64,000 bases of DNA from Chloroflexota bacterium (GTDB lineage Bacteria; Chloroflexota; Anaerolineae; Aggregatilineales; J027): NCBI GenBank assembly GCA_016234595.1, contig JACRBG010000016.1, positions 1 to 64,000 on the forward strand, given 5' to 3'. The notes under the pieces were generated by a model, which was not told where the DNA came from, did not search any database, and saw only the letters and a list, made by a program, of their open reading frames with translations. This document shows, piece by piece, positions 55,959 through 64,000 of the stretch. A program made the position numbers and the translations under genes. Each line of letters begins with the position of its first letter. The stretch's first letter is position 1.

Positions 55959-56945
55959 CTACAGTTCTGAATTCGCTTTCAGGAAATCCAAAATCTCATC
56001 CACATAGCCAAAGGCCAAGCCCGTGACCGTATCAGCCGCGCCATAATAGATGGAGATGCGGCCTGTTGCGGCGTCAGTCAGCGCAGCGCAGGGGAACACC
56101 ACATTCGGCACATCCCCGACATTTTCATAAAGTGTTTGGGGGGACATCAGATACGGTGCACTGCGATAGATGACCTTCCATGGCTGGTCGAGGTCGAGCA
56201 AGGCCACGCCCATGCTGTAAACAAAGCCATTGCATGAAGTCAAAACACCGTGATAGAACAGCAACCATCCTTCAGTGGTTTCAATCGGGGTTGGGCCTGC
56301 ACCAATCTTAGTGCTTTGCCATGTCCACGATTTCGGTGACATCACCCAGCGATGCTTGCCCCAATGAATGAGGTCTGGACTTTCGCTGTAAAAAATATCA
56401 CCAAAGGGCGTATGGCCGTTGTCACTGGGGCGGCTGTACATCGCATATTTCCCATTAATCCGGCGTGGGAACAGCACCCCATTGCGGTTATGCGGCAAAA
56501 ACGAATTTTCCATCTGGGTGAATGATTTGAAGTCGTAGGTATAACCCATGCCAATTGTTGGGCCATGATAACCGTTGCACCACGTCACGTAATAGCGATC
56601 TTCCAGCCAGCACACACGCGGATCATAGCGATGCACAAATGGTGCGATTTCAGGGTCATCCACCTCCCACTCAATCGGTGAGGGGTCAATTTCCCAATGC
56701 CAACCATCTTGACTGCGTCCACTGTGAACATTCATCAGTCGCCGGGTATCATCCACCCGAAAAACTCCCGCGAAGACGCCCTGATAAGGCACAACGGCGC
56801 TGTTAAAAATACTATTGGAGCGCGGCGTATGGTTCCTTTTGATGACAGGATTTTGACTATAGCGCCACAACACCTCACTGCAATTGGCAGCCCGGTCTTC
56901 CCAAGGAATATTTGGTAAAGCCTGACCAATAATCGTGTTTCCCAT
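55959..56945 (-). CDS. GH130 beta-mannoside phosphorylase
   Basis: A 328-residue five-bladed propeller enzyme that cleaves beta-mannosides with phosphate to give mannose-1-phosphate. The family catalytic Asp is Asp108 in [18 protein letters not shown]. Phosphate- and substrate-binding blocks include [55 protein letters not shown] and VFPCAALTD. There is no signal peptide; it works on imported oligosaccharides. It lies 7 bp after the second permease gene. Subfamily (mannobiose, longer mannooligosaccharides or mannosyl-GlcNAc) cannot be fixed by eye. No 2-epimerase is present in the window. Confidence 0.93.
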   Translation of the reverse strand: MGNTIIGQALPNIPWEDRAANCSEVLWRYSQNPVIKRNHTPRSNSIFNSAVVPYQGVFAGVFRVDDTRRLMNVHSGRSQDGWHWEIDPSPIEWEVDDPEIAPFVHRYDPRVCWLEDRYYVTWCNGYHGPTIGMGYTYDFKSFTQMENSFLPHNRNGVLFPRRINGKYAMYSRPSDNGHTPFGDIFYSESPDLIHWGKHRWVMSPKSWTWQSTKIGAGPTPIETTEGWLLFYHGVLTSCNGFVYSMGVALLDLDQPWKVIYRSAPYLMSPQTLYENVGDVPNVVFPCAALTDAATGRISIYYGAADTVTGLAFGYVDEILDFLKANSEL

Positions 56946-56952
56946 GTAACCT

Positions 56953-57849
56953 TTAACCTTTCATACCGGACATAGTAATGCCACGCACGAATTCTTTTTG
57001 GAAAACGATGAAAAGAATAAGCGTGGGAATAGAAGTCAAAAACGCCGCAGCCATGACTAACCCTAATGTCGTAGGGCCAAAGAGTGATTGATTGATAAGC
57101 GAAATTGCCAGTGGAATCGTCCGTAAATTCGCATCACGCAAGACAATCAACGGCCAAACGAGGTTATTCCATTGACCGAGGAAAATAATCAAGCCGATAG
57201 CTGTCAAGGCTGGGCGCACCAGCGGCAAAATAATTGACCACCAAATACGCAGTTCCCCAGCACCATCCACCCGCGCCGCATCTAATAGTTCATCAGGCAG
57301 TGAAAGCATGAATTGACGTAGGAAAAATACGGCAAATACTTGGGCAGAGGCGGGAATGACAATAGCCCGGAAGCTGTTGATCCAATTCAAATCGCGCATA
57401 ATCAAGAAATTCGGGATCAGGGTAACTTGCCAAGGCACCATCATCGAGGCCATAAACATGATAAAGATAAAATTTCGGCCCGGAAAACGATGTTTAGCTA
57501 GCACAAAAGCTGTTAACGACGCGATTAGTAACGACGCAAATGTCACCGACACCGAAATAAAAATGCTGTTGGCATAAATCCGGGCAAATCCACCCTTGGT
57601 ATCTTTGAATCGTTGGAATAAGCCCTCTTGATGATTCGGTGGAGTGTTGCCTTCTTCATCATAGAAATTATTGAGCGTTGGGTTTTCTACAACAAAGGTA
57701 GGTGGAACCTTACGCAGTTCTGGCACATTCTTAAATGCCCCAATGACCATCCAGTAGTAGGGCACAATCATTAAAAAGGCCATGAACAGAACGGGAGCCA
57801 TAGCCGACCATGTCAATAGCCGACCGATAGATGTGTTTTTTTCAATCAT
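56953..57849 (-). CDS. Sugar ABC transporter permease (MalG type)
   Basis: A 298-residue inner-membrane protein with six helices. The EAA loop is in [26 protein letters not shown]. The N-terminal loop between helices 1 and 2 is longer than usual (about residues 45-85). It pairs with the MalF-type protein 14 bp upstream and the binding protein at 59208. No ATPase gene is in the locus, so a shared MsmK-like ATPase elsewhere is expected (known for CUT1 systems). Confidence 0.92.
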   Translation of the reverse strand: MIEKNTSIGRLLTWSAMAPVLFMAFLMIVPYYWMVIGAFKNVPELRKVPPTFVVENPTLNNFYDEEGNTPPNHQEGLFQRFKDTKGGFARIYANSIFISVSVTFASLLIASLTAFVLAKHRFPGRNFIFIMFMASMMVPWQVTLIPNFLIMRDLNWINSFRAIVIPASAQVFAVFFLRQFMLSLPDELLDAARVDGAGELRIWWSIILPLVRPALTAIGLIIFLGQWNNLVWPLIVLRDANLRTIPLAISLINQSLFGPTTLGLVMAAAFLTSIPTLILFIVFQKEFVRGITMSGMKG

Positions 57850-57863
57850 GACAAATTCTCCAC

Positions 57864-59066
57864 TTAATAGCTCTCATTGACGCGGCCTAAGCGCAAACTT
57901 AGGACTGTCATGACGAAAATGACCCCAAACAATACCCATGCAATACTTGAGGCATAGCCCAATTGCAATTCATTAAACCCTTGGTCATATAAATAAGTGA
58001 CCACCGTCAACGCCGAATCGAGAACCCCGCCAATATTCTGGGTGGTACTAAAGACAACGTAAACCACGTCAAATACTTGGAAAGCATTGATAATTCCAAT
58101 AATCACAACATATAAAAATGTGGGACGCAGCAACGGCAAAGTAATATGACGGAAACGCCGAGGAACGCTTGCTCCATCAATAGCTGCTGCTTCATACAGT
58201 TCTAGAGGTATGTTTTTAAGCCCTGCAAGGAATAGAATCATAGGGAAACCCATACCGCCCCACAATGCCAACCAAATCAGAATCGGCATTGTCCAGCGCA
58301 CATCGGCTAGAAAGTCCTGACGTCCCATACCCACCATGTCAAAAATTGTATTGGCAAGGCCATAGGATTCACCTGCAAAAATCCATTTCCAGACTGCGGT
58401 GATCGCAATACCCGAAGTCACAGCGGGCAGGAAAAATACCACTCGCAACACCATATTGGTGCGGGTTTGTTTTTGGAGCATTAAGGCTAAGAAAAGACCA
58501 CCTAAGGTCGTCAAGATGACCGACCCTATCGTATAACGCACCGTGTTATACATGGCTCTCCAAAAGCGGGGATCAGTGGCTCCGACTAAGTACGTCTTAC
58601 CACGAAAATTATAACGGTCATATTCCGAGTAGCCTTTAGGAAGAACATCCCGCGGGGTCATCATCCGCGCCTCACATTCTTCTCCTTCCGCCATCAGAAC
58701 GCGCGCTTCAGACTCGGGCATCTTCTTGCGGCCACATTTATAAACTTGCTCACCTGTGGCCTCGTCAATTTCAGGGGGAAGTACGCGGATAGTTATTTGC
58801 AAAATATCTTCAAAATTTTGAGTCCCTACCCATTTGGGCGGCACCGTTTTGATGCCACGATACTCGGTTAGTGCAAGTCGAGCCGACCATGCAATTGGCA
58901 ATAGACCAAACACGATAAATATCACCAAAAAAGGACTCAACAATAGATATGAAATACGTTTTTTCCAAAGGGTTTGAAAAAAAATTTGAATAGCAATAAT
59001 GCTACCTTTAACCGAAAAATGACTGACAGACAGGGATACCTTATTGAGTTTGGTTGTGAGTTTCAT
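57864..59066 (-). CDS. Sugar ABC transporter permease (MalF type) with insertion
   Basis: A 400-residue permease; related CUT1 proteins are usually about 290-310. The EAA motif is in EAAAIDGASVPRRFRHITLPLLRP. An N-terminal extension (1-38) and a soluble insertion between helices 1 and 2 (about 92-163, with Cys111 and Cys131) account for the extra length. I start at ATG 59066 (GGAG 6 nt upstream) and not 59078. It is 141 bp downstream of the binding-protein gene, with a terminator-like hairpin between them. Confidence 0.9.
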   Translation of the reverse strand: MKLTTKLNKVSLSVSHFSVKGSIIAIQIFFQTLWKKRISYLLLSPFLVIFIVFGLLPIAWSARLALTEYRGIKTVPPKWVGTQNFEDILQITIRVLPPEIDEATGEQVYKCGRKKMPESEARVLMAEGEECEARMMTPRDVLPKGYSEYDRYNFRGKTYLVGATDPRFWRAMYNTVRYTIGSVILTTLGGLFLALMLQKQTRTNMVLRVVFFLPAVTSGIAITAVWKWIFAGESYGLANTIFDMVGMGRQDFLADVRWTMPILIWLALWGGMGFPMILFLAGLKNIPLELYEAAAIDGASVPRRFRHITLPLLRPTFLYVVIIGIINAFQVFDVVYVVFSTTQNIGGVLDSALTVVTYLYDQGFNELQLGYASSIAWVLFGVIFVMTVLSLRLGRVNESY

Positions 59067-59158
59067 GAGATACTCCATCTACTAATCCGTACACGATTGC
59101 CAAAAAATACGGATTGAATGAGCGAATCAAGTGCGGACTAGTCAACATCCGTTTTGGT

Positions 59159-59190
59159 AAAAAGCTGTGGAGGGGAGATACCTCCACAGC
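59159..59190 (-). terminator. Intra-operon terminator after the sugar-binding protein
   Basis: On the - strand a perfect 10-bp stem GCTGTGGAGG/CCTCCACAGC, 7-nt loop and TTTTT. As with livK-livG, it should give more binding protein than permease. Confidence 0.82.
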
Positions 59191-59207
59191 CAAGCAGAGG
59201 AGAGGTG

Positions 59208-60458
59208 TTATTCCATGTTGTCTTCCATTATGGCAGCCATCTCAGCAACGGCATCTTCAGAATCCGCTCCTTCAAAAATCACGGCTTGGATTTGCAGTGT
59301 GACGTCGGAGGTAGCAGCTTCCCAACCGGGGCAGTTCGGTGGGCCTTTGGCTTCTTCCAAAACAGCGGTCAAGGCTTCACGGATGTTGTCGCCATACGCG
59401 GTGTATTGAATGAAATCAGTGGCTGGGGGGATAAACAAAGTGTTTTGGGCGGTGCTCGAAGCGATTAGAGCTTTAGCAGCATCTTCGGTATTGTAATACT
59501 TGATCAGGTCAAAGGCTTCATCAACGTGTTCGCTGAAGGACATAATGCCCATAATACGACCACCGATGAACGCGGAACGACTGCCAGTTGGGCCAGCGGG
59601 TAGTGGGGAGGCCTGCCATTTGCCAACCATATCTGGATAGCTAGCATCCAAACCACCCACGATCCAATTGCCCTGCAAGCTGACTGGGTAAAGGCCGGAG
59701 TCCAAACCAGCTTCAATCGCGGTCGCGGAGTCGGTTGGCACCCCAGCATCATAGAGGCTGGCATAGAAATCGAGTGCTTCGGCGGCTTCTTCACTATCAA
59801 TGGTGACATTGCATTCGTCATCGTACCAGTCACCACCAGCCTGCCACAGGAAATTGGAGTAACCGAGCCAGTCGGTGTTACCCCAACCAATAGCAACGCC
59901 ACCTTCATTATTTTCATTCGCGGCCTTGATCGCTTCTTGCGCGGCCAATAGCTCATCCCATGTTTGTGGAACAGTTAAACCCAAACCTTCGAGCAGATCG
60001 GGACGGCTGAACATCAAGTAGGTCGTCAAGTCATAGGGCACGCCATAAACTGCACCGTCGGTGCTGACGATGGATTTCCAGATGCCGGGGTTATCCGCTG
60101 CACCCAAAGCGGCAACGTCCTCGGGATAACGTTCATTGAGGTCAATCATCCCGCCGAGTTCACCAAATTCGATCCCCCAAGAGAGACCACCGGTGATGAT
60201 GTCGGGGCCTTCGCCGCTGGTTGCAGCAGTCAAAATACGGGCATGGGCTGAACCCCAGTCAATGGCCTCAACCGTTACAGTATTGCCTGTTGCGGCTTCC
60301 CATGCTGCGGCAGCTTCCTTGGCTACTTGGGCATCAACATCGCCACCCGTCATCCAAATTGTAATTTCTACACCTTGCGCGTGAGTGGGGCGTGGTGATA
60401 TCCCTACCACTGACAAAGCAATTGCCAGTACAAGAATCAAACCAATCTTACGTTTCAT
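59208..60458 (-). CDS. Extracellular sugar-binding protein (family 1)
   Basis: A 416-residue exported protein with signal peptide MKRKIGLILVLAIALSVVGI ending near THAQG. The mature start VEITIWMTGGDVDAQVAKEA and AAAWEAATGNTVTVEAIDWG are typical of CUT1 family binding proteins, as are YGVPYDLTTYLMFSRPDLLE and LQGNWIVGGLDA. No lipobox Cys is seen, which is unusual for a protein that must stay near a membrane in a cell without a clear outer membrane. AGGAGA precedes the ATG. It is the first structural gene after the LacI gene; mannooligosaccharides are the inferred ligands. Confidence 0.92.
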   Translation of the reverse strand: MKRKIGLILVLAIALSVVGISPRPTHAQGVEITIWMTGGDVDAQVAKEAAAAWEAATGNTVTVEAIDWGSAHARILTAATSGEGPDIITGGLSWGIEFGELGGMIDLNERYPEDVAALGAADNPGIWKSIVSTDGAVYGVPYDLTTYLMFSRPDLLEGLGLTVPQTWDELLAAQEAIKAANENNEGGVAIGWGNTDWLGYSNFLWQAGGDWYDDECNVTIDSEEAAEALDFYASLYDAGVPTDSATAIEAGLDSGLYPVSLQGNWIVGGLDASYPDMVGKWQASPLPAGPTGSRSAFIGGRIMGIMSFSEHVDEAFDLIKYYNTEDAAKALIASSTAQNTLFIPPATDFIQYTAYGDNIREALTAVLEEAKGPPNCPGWEAATSDVTLQIQAVIFEGADSEDAVAEMAAIMEDNME

Positions 60459-60545
60459 TTGGTTCTCCTAAACTAAAATCCGACGAATGAAAATATGGTC
60501 AAAACAGATATAGTGCCCGATACAGCCTCCTTTTATAATCTCTAG

Positions 60546-60564
60546 TGATCTAGTATCTAGATCA
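60546..60564. promoter_or_regulatory. Palindrome upstream of the sugar-binding protein gene
   Basis: TGATCTAG-TAT-CTAGATCA, perfect 8-bp arms with a 3-bp centre, lies 88 bp before the binding-protein start and just after the LacI stop. No T-run follows, so an operator is more likely than a terminator. It differs from the xylan palindromes. Confidence 0.5.
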
Positions 60565-60570
60565 ATCAAG

Positions 60571-61608
60571 TTATCTTTTGTGAAGTGAGCGAACCGATTC
60601 ACGAATAATCAACTGTGTGCTAACCACAGTGGTGATGCTGGTTCGCTCCGGATTTTCAGATCGATCTCGTAAATGCCGCACAGCTAAAACTCCCATCAAA
60701 GTTTTATCCACATGTACTGTTGTAAGGGGGGGAGTGATTTCTTGGGCGAGGTCAATATCATCAAAACCAACAATTGAAAGATCATCAGGAATACTTAACC
60801 CCAATTCATTAGCAGCGTTCATGGCGGCAATGGCTACTTCATCATTACACGCGAATAAGGCTGTAATTTGGGGAGAGTTTTTTAATAAACGTAAAGTTGC
60901 TTCATAAACGCCATCACGGGTGAGGGGGCTATCTTCGATGTAAGTGTCAGGGATGCCAAATTCTTTTAAAGCACGGGTATAACCCTTGCGACGTTCCCGA
61001 ATGCTAGGATAGGCGTCTGGATTGCTCCCCACCAACCCAATATGGGTGTGCCCCTGTTCAATCAGATATTTAGTGGCTTGATACCCCCCGTTTAAATTGT
61101 CGGCCACCACACTGTCAAATTTTTGCAGCGGGGCATAGGCATCCACTAACACAATCGTTTTGTTAGATTCTTCGCCAATGCGGGTAATGGTGTCTTTTAA
61201 AAAAGCGCCCACCACCAAAATTCCATCTACGCGGTCGTTTAACAGCATACTCGGCCAATTGAGGGCCTGATTGTGTTCATCTACCTCTAAATTGGCATAC
61301 ATCAAACTCAAATTATGCCGTTGGCATTCTCGCTCGGTTCCAGCCAATACATAGGAATAGAATGGATTGATTCGGAGGGAGCTATCCGTCATTTGTTTCA
61401 TAAGCAAACCAACGGTGGAAAGTTGTTGGTTAATGGGGGAAGAAATCCGAATTTGGCGTTGATAGCCAAGGGCCGAGGCGACCTCATGGACACGGGTACG
61501 TGTTTCCACTGACACTCCCGGCATATTCCGAAGTGCCTGCGAAACCGTCCCTAATGAAAACCCCGACTCTCTAGCAATATCCTGAATAGTAGGATTAGAT
61601 TTATTCAT
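60571..61608 (-). CDS. LacI-family regulator of the mannan-type locus
   Basis: A 345-residue repressor. The HTH is in PTIQDIARESGFSLGTVSQA, followed by the hinge and a periplasmic-binding-protein-like effector domain (GILVVGAFLKD, HIGLVGSNPDAYPS, SIVGFDDIDLAQEITPPLTT). It leads the leftward locus and is 112 bp from the binding-protein gene. Sites for it are probably among the TGAAA/TTTCA-rich DNA upstream (61609-62031) or the palindrome at 60546. It differs in HTH residues from the LacI at 5608, so it should read other operators. Confidence 0.93.
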   Translation of the reverse strand: MNKSNPTIQDIARESGFSLGTVSQALRNMPGVSVETRTRVHEVASALGYQRQIRISSPINQQLSTVGLLMKQMTDSSLRINPFYSYVLAGTERECQRHNLSLMYANLEVDEHNQALNWPSMLLNDRVDGILVVGAFLKDTITRIGEESNKTIVLVDAYAPLQKFDSVVADNLNGGYQATKYLIEQGHTHIGLVGSNPDAYPSIRERRKGYTRALKEFGIPDTYIEDSPLTRDGVYEATLRLLKNSPQITALFACNDEVAIAAMNAANELGLSIPDDLSIVGFDDIDLAQEITPPLTTVHVDKTLMGVLAVRHLRDRSENPERTSITTVVSTQLIIRESVRSLHKR

Positions 61609-62031
61609 GTTTGGGCTTTTTAGAATAAAAACTGAAATTTTTCAATTTGATTTCATGTTATCACCCACGATTTGGTTTGTCAATATTTACTAAAAGTGAG
61701 TTTTTCAAGCGAAAAACTATCCGAAAAGGCCTCTAATTGGGATATCTACGCCAAAATTCCATAAATAATATAAGACATATTCGTGAAAATTTTCATTTTC
61801 ATTTCAGTGTCAATTTGCTGAAATCTTTGAAAATGACCTGAAAGAATTTTGAAACGCTATAAATTTTTTAGGGCTGATTCAGGAGTTTCATCTTTTGTCA
61901 CTTTCGAATGGAATGTCAAAAAGCTGTGTGAAATTCATACATATGGTATTTGAAATTTGGGGGTGATTGCGCCATACTGCAAATACTTATATAAAAATGG
62001 ATTTCTTTATTCATCGTTTGGAATAATTCTG
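61609..62031. promoter_or_regulatory. AT-rich divergent control region with TGAAA/TTTCA clusters
   Basis: This 423-bp spacer separates two divergent operons. It holds TGAAATTTTTCA (61633-61644), TGAAAATTTTCA (61784-61795, perfect palindrome), TTTCA at 61791, 61797 and 61802, and TGAAA at 61819, 61828, 61839 and 61850 (spacing 9, 11 and 11). Promoters for both sides must lie here, but I cannot assign them. No gene is seen. Confidence 0.55.
61699..61718. promoter_or_regulatory. Inverted repeat in the divergent control region
   Basis: AGTTTTTC-AAGC-GAAAAACT has perfect 8-bp arms. It lies about 90 bp upstream of the LacI start and may be its operator. It is not followed by a T-run that would mark a terminator. 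Confidence 0.5.
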
Positions 62032-63240
62032 ATGATGGCATTCGTCCACCGCTTTTTTGATACCTCAAAACTAATCAATCTTGTCCTCAATATCTCTCTA
62101 TTGTTGTTAGCGGTCGGTGCGGCCTTATTAGTCGGTGCAGTCATGATCTGGCTGATGGATGCCGACCCGGTTAAAGCCTATCAAGCTCTATATGAAGGGG
62201 CTTTTGGCACAACCAATTCCCGCGCCGAAACACTCGTCAAAGCCACCCCGCTGCTGTTCGTAGGGATTGGAATTTGTGTGGCTTTTCGTGGTGGCGTGGT
62301 CAATGTAGGTGGCGAAGGTCAAATGATTATTGGGGCACTTGCTGCCGTGTGGGTCGCCCTCTCTTTCGATACCGTCCCGCGCTTTTTGGAAAACATCCCA
62401 ATCCACGACTTCCCTCACATATTTATAGTGACGGCATCACTGTTAGCTGGATTTTTGGCTGGGGCGGCTTGGGGTGGGATTGCTGGGGTGCTTAAAGCCT
62501 ATTTTGGGGTCAATGAAATCCTCAGCACCATCATGCTCAACCAAATCGCTCTCCAGTTAATGAATTATCTGCTGAACGGCGTATTGCTTGATCCCGACCA
62601 GAAAGATCGGGTCAATCGGATTCCCAAAACGGCACGTATCCAAGACTATGCCAAACTCCCACGTCTCGAATGGTTCAGCGACACCCCCACCCGCCTTCAC
62701 GCGGGCCTAATTATTGGCTTGGCCTTGGCAGTGGTGGTCTACATTTTGCTGTGGCGCACGACCCTCGGCTATCGCATTCGAGCCGTCGGTCAAAGCAATC
62801 GCGCCTCACGTTATGCGGGCATCAACGTCAAACGGCAGGTGCTTAATGCCATTCTGATTTCTGGCGGCTGTGCAGGTCTCGCTGGAGCCGTTCAAGTGCT
62901 TGGCCTCCAATATCGAATGCAAACTGACGGTTCAGCCGCAGGATTTACCGGCAACGCGGGTTTCAATGGTATTGTGGCGGCGCTGTTTGGGGGTCTCCAT
63001 CCGATTGGTACGATTCCGGCCTCGGTTTTCTTTGGGGCGCTACTCATCGGGGCGCAAAGTATCCAGCGCGAAGTTCAAGTGCCTGCCTCGCTGATTACTA
63101 CCTTAAACGGGTTGGTGGTTATTTTTGTGGTCAGCAGTCAGATCTTCATTAAACGCCTAACTAAACGTCGGGCCAGTGTTCCACCCCAACCCACTACACC
63201 TAAGTCTGTTCCCGCCCTGCAAGAGGAGCCTACCCAATGA
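62032..63240 (+). CDS. Nucleoside-type ABC transporter permease 1
   Basis: A 402-residue membrane protein of the YufP/BmpC-linked permease type (related to the ribose/branched-chain permease fold). The family core is visible: LLFVGIGICVAFRGGVVNVGGEGQ and later RAVGQSNRASRYAGI, then GFNGIVAALFGGLHPIGT. ATG 62032 is preferred; the frame extends to a TTG at 61957 without support. A Pro-rich C-terminal tail ends the protein. Its stop overlaps the next gene's ATG by 4 nt. Usual partners (BMP lipoprotein and double ATPase) are not seen upstream and may lie beyond the right edge. Confidence 0.9.
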   Translation: MMAFVHRFFDTSKLINLVLNISLLLLAVGAALLVGAVMIWLMDADPVKAYQALYEGAFGTTNSRAETLVKATPLLFVGIGICVAFRGGVVNVGGEGQMIIGALAAVWVALSFDTVPRFLENIPIHDFPHIFIVTASLLAGFLAGAAWGGIAGVLKAYFGVNEILSTIMLNQIALQLMNYLLNGVLLDPDQKDRVNRIPKTARIQDYAKLPRLEWFSDTPTRLHAGLIIGLALAVVVYILLWRTTLGYRIRAVGQSNRASRYAGINVKRQVLNAILISGGCAGLAGAVQVLGLQYRMQTDGSAAGFTGNAGFNGIVAALFGGLHPIGTIPASVFFGALLIGAQSIQREVQVPASLITTLNGLVVIFVVSSQIFIKRLTKRRASVPPQPTTPKSVPALQEEPTQ

Positions 63241-64000
63241 TTACTGATATTATCAAAGCGAGTGTGGCAGCCTCAGCCATTCGGTTGGCAACGCCTTATA
63301 TCTTCGCCAGCTTAGGCGAGACGTTTGGGCAGCGCAGCGGGGTTCTCAACCTCGGGGTTGATGGCATTATGCTTTTGGGAGCATTCGCAGCCTATTATGC
63401 GGTTTTCGAAACAGGTAATTTACTTTTGGGGGTACTGGCGGCTCTCATCGTCGGAATGCTGTTAGGACTGGCAATGGCCTTTATCAGTGTCACCTTGCAA
63501 GCCGAACAAGGCATTAGTGGCATTGGGGTCTATCTTTTTGGCTTGGGCCTCAGCGAATTGCTCTTTCAGAAAACCGTCTCAACGCCGACCCCCATTGAGG
63601 GTTTCCCACGCATCAATTTTCCGGTCTTAACCGACCTTCCGGTTTTAGGTGAAATCTTTTTCCACCATAATCTATTGGTCTATGTTGCCTTTGCCCTTGT
63701 GCCCATTTCATCATTCATTCTCAACCGCACCACCTTTGGCCTGCAAATTCGGGCAGTCGGTCAAAACCCCGAAGCCGCTGACGCGATGGGTATTAGCGTG
63801 GCCCGTGTGCGTTACATGACGGTAATGATTGGCGGGGCATTGGCGGGGTTAGCTGGGGCGTCCCTATCCATTGCGCTATTAAACATTTTCCAAAGCAATC
63901 TCACCGCAGGTCAAGGATTTATCGCGGTCGCGCTGGTCTATTTCGGGGCATGGCGACCCTATTGGGTTATGGGTGGTGCATTACTATTCAGTACGGTTAA
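63237..64000 (+). CDS. Nucleoside-type ABC transporter permease 2 (partial, cut by window)
   Basis: 254 codons are visible with no stop. It begins MITDIIKASVAASAIRLATP, then ASLGETFGQRSGVLNLGVDG, the marker of the second permease (YufQ type) of nucleoside ABC importers, followed by LQAEQGISGIGVYLFG and RAVGQNPEAADAMGI. Translation is coupled to permease 1 by an ATGA overlap. The two permeases form the heteromeric channel. The missing C terminus should be about 50 residues by family length. Confidence 0.9.
   Translation, partial: MITDIIKASVAASAIRLATPYIFASLGETFGQRSGVLNLGVDGIMLLGAFAAYYAVFETGNLLLGVLAALIVGMLLGLAMAFISVTLQAEQGISGIGVYLFGLGLSELLFQKTVSTPTPIEGFPRINFPVLTDLPVLGEIFFHHNLLVYVAFALVPISSFILNRTTFGLQIRAVGQNPEAADAMGISVARVRYMTVMIGGALAGLAGASLSIALLNIFQSNLTAGQGFIAVALVYFGAWRPYWVMGGALLFSTV

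Overview
The window looks like chromosomal DNA of a Chloroflexota bacterium, probably class Anaerolineae and close to the Aggregatilineales type of lineage. This is inferred from gene content, not from a marker-gene search. The clues are a B12-dependent CarH-type regulator beside a carotenoid cluster with a fused two-repeat lycopene cyclase, a type II (archaeal-type) GAPDH, DprE1/DprE2-like enzymes, a multi-domain Ser/Thr kinase with TPRs, and many sugar-polymer genes. Base composition is close to balanced. I saw no rRNA, tRNA or CRISPR array.

Layout. (1) 1-8.8 kb is a xylan module: GH3 beta-xylosidase/glucosidase, secreted GH10 xylanase with a CBM9-like tail, a LacI regulator and GH67 alpha-glucuronidase. 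Three nearly identical 16-bp palindromes (379, 889, 6654) lie in the regulatory regions and are the likely operators. (2) 9.3-18.5 kb holds type II GAPDH, a frameshifted relaxase-like pseudogene, and a carotenoid cluster. In the cluster crtB-crtI-crtY reads left from a promoter that faces carH-plsY-like-glycosyltransferase, and a cytochrome P450 converges on the latter. The crtB/carH spacer carries three GACAAA/TTTGTC boxes over the promoters. (3) 18.8-23.1 kb is a signalling operon: periplasmic binding protein, membrane histidine kinase and three free-standing receiver proteins. (4) 23.1-24.1 kb is decayed DNA with a Tn3-type transposase remnant.

(5) 24.1-29.4 kb is housekeeping: greA, a dGTPase-like gene, tpx, uvrB and a DoxX-like gene. 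(6) 29.5-37 kb is a branched-chain-amino-acid-type ABC importer (livM, livH, livF, livG, livK) led by an acyl-CoA synthetase; LivH is about 200 residues too long. (7) 37-45.8 kb has typA, gatC, a TPR/CAP-domain surface protein, a DprE2/DprE1-like pair and a Ser/Thr kinase. (8) 45.9-61.6 kb is a large leftward mannan-type locus: LacI regulator, sugar-binding protein, two permeases, GH130 phosphorylase, two further GH-A-type enzymes, GH2 beta-mannosidase and a modular secreted GH5 with three near-identical C-terminal modules. (9) 62-64 kb starts a rightward operon of two nucleoside-type ABC permeases, the second cut by the window edge.

The two glycan modules share one logic. Secreted endo-enzymes cut the polymer, oligosaccharides are imported (an importer is visible only for the mannan-type locus, and no ATPase is encoded there), and cytoplasmic exo-enzymes or a phosphorylase finish the job under local LacI repressors. 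The carotenoid cluster is probably light-induced through CarH.
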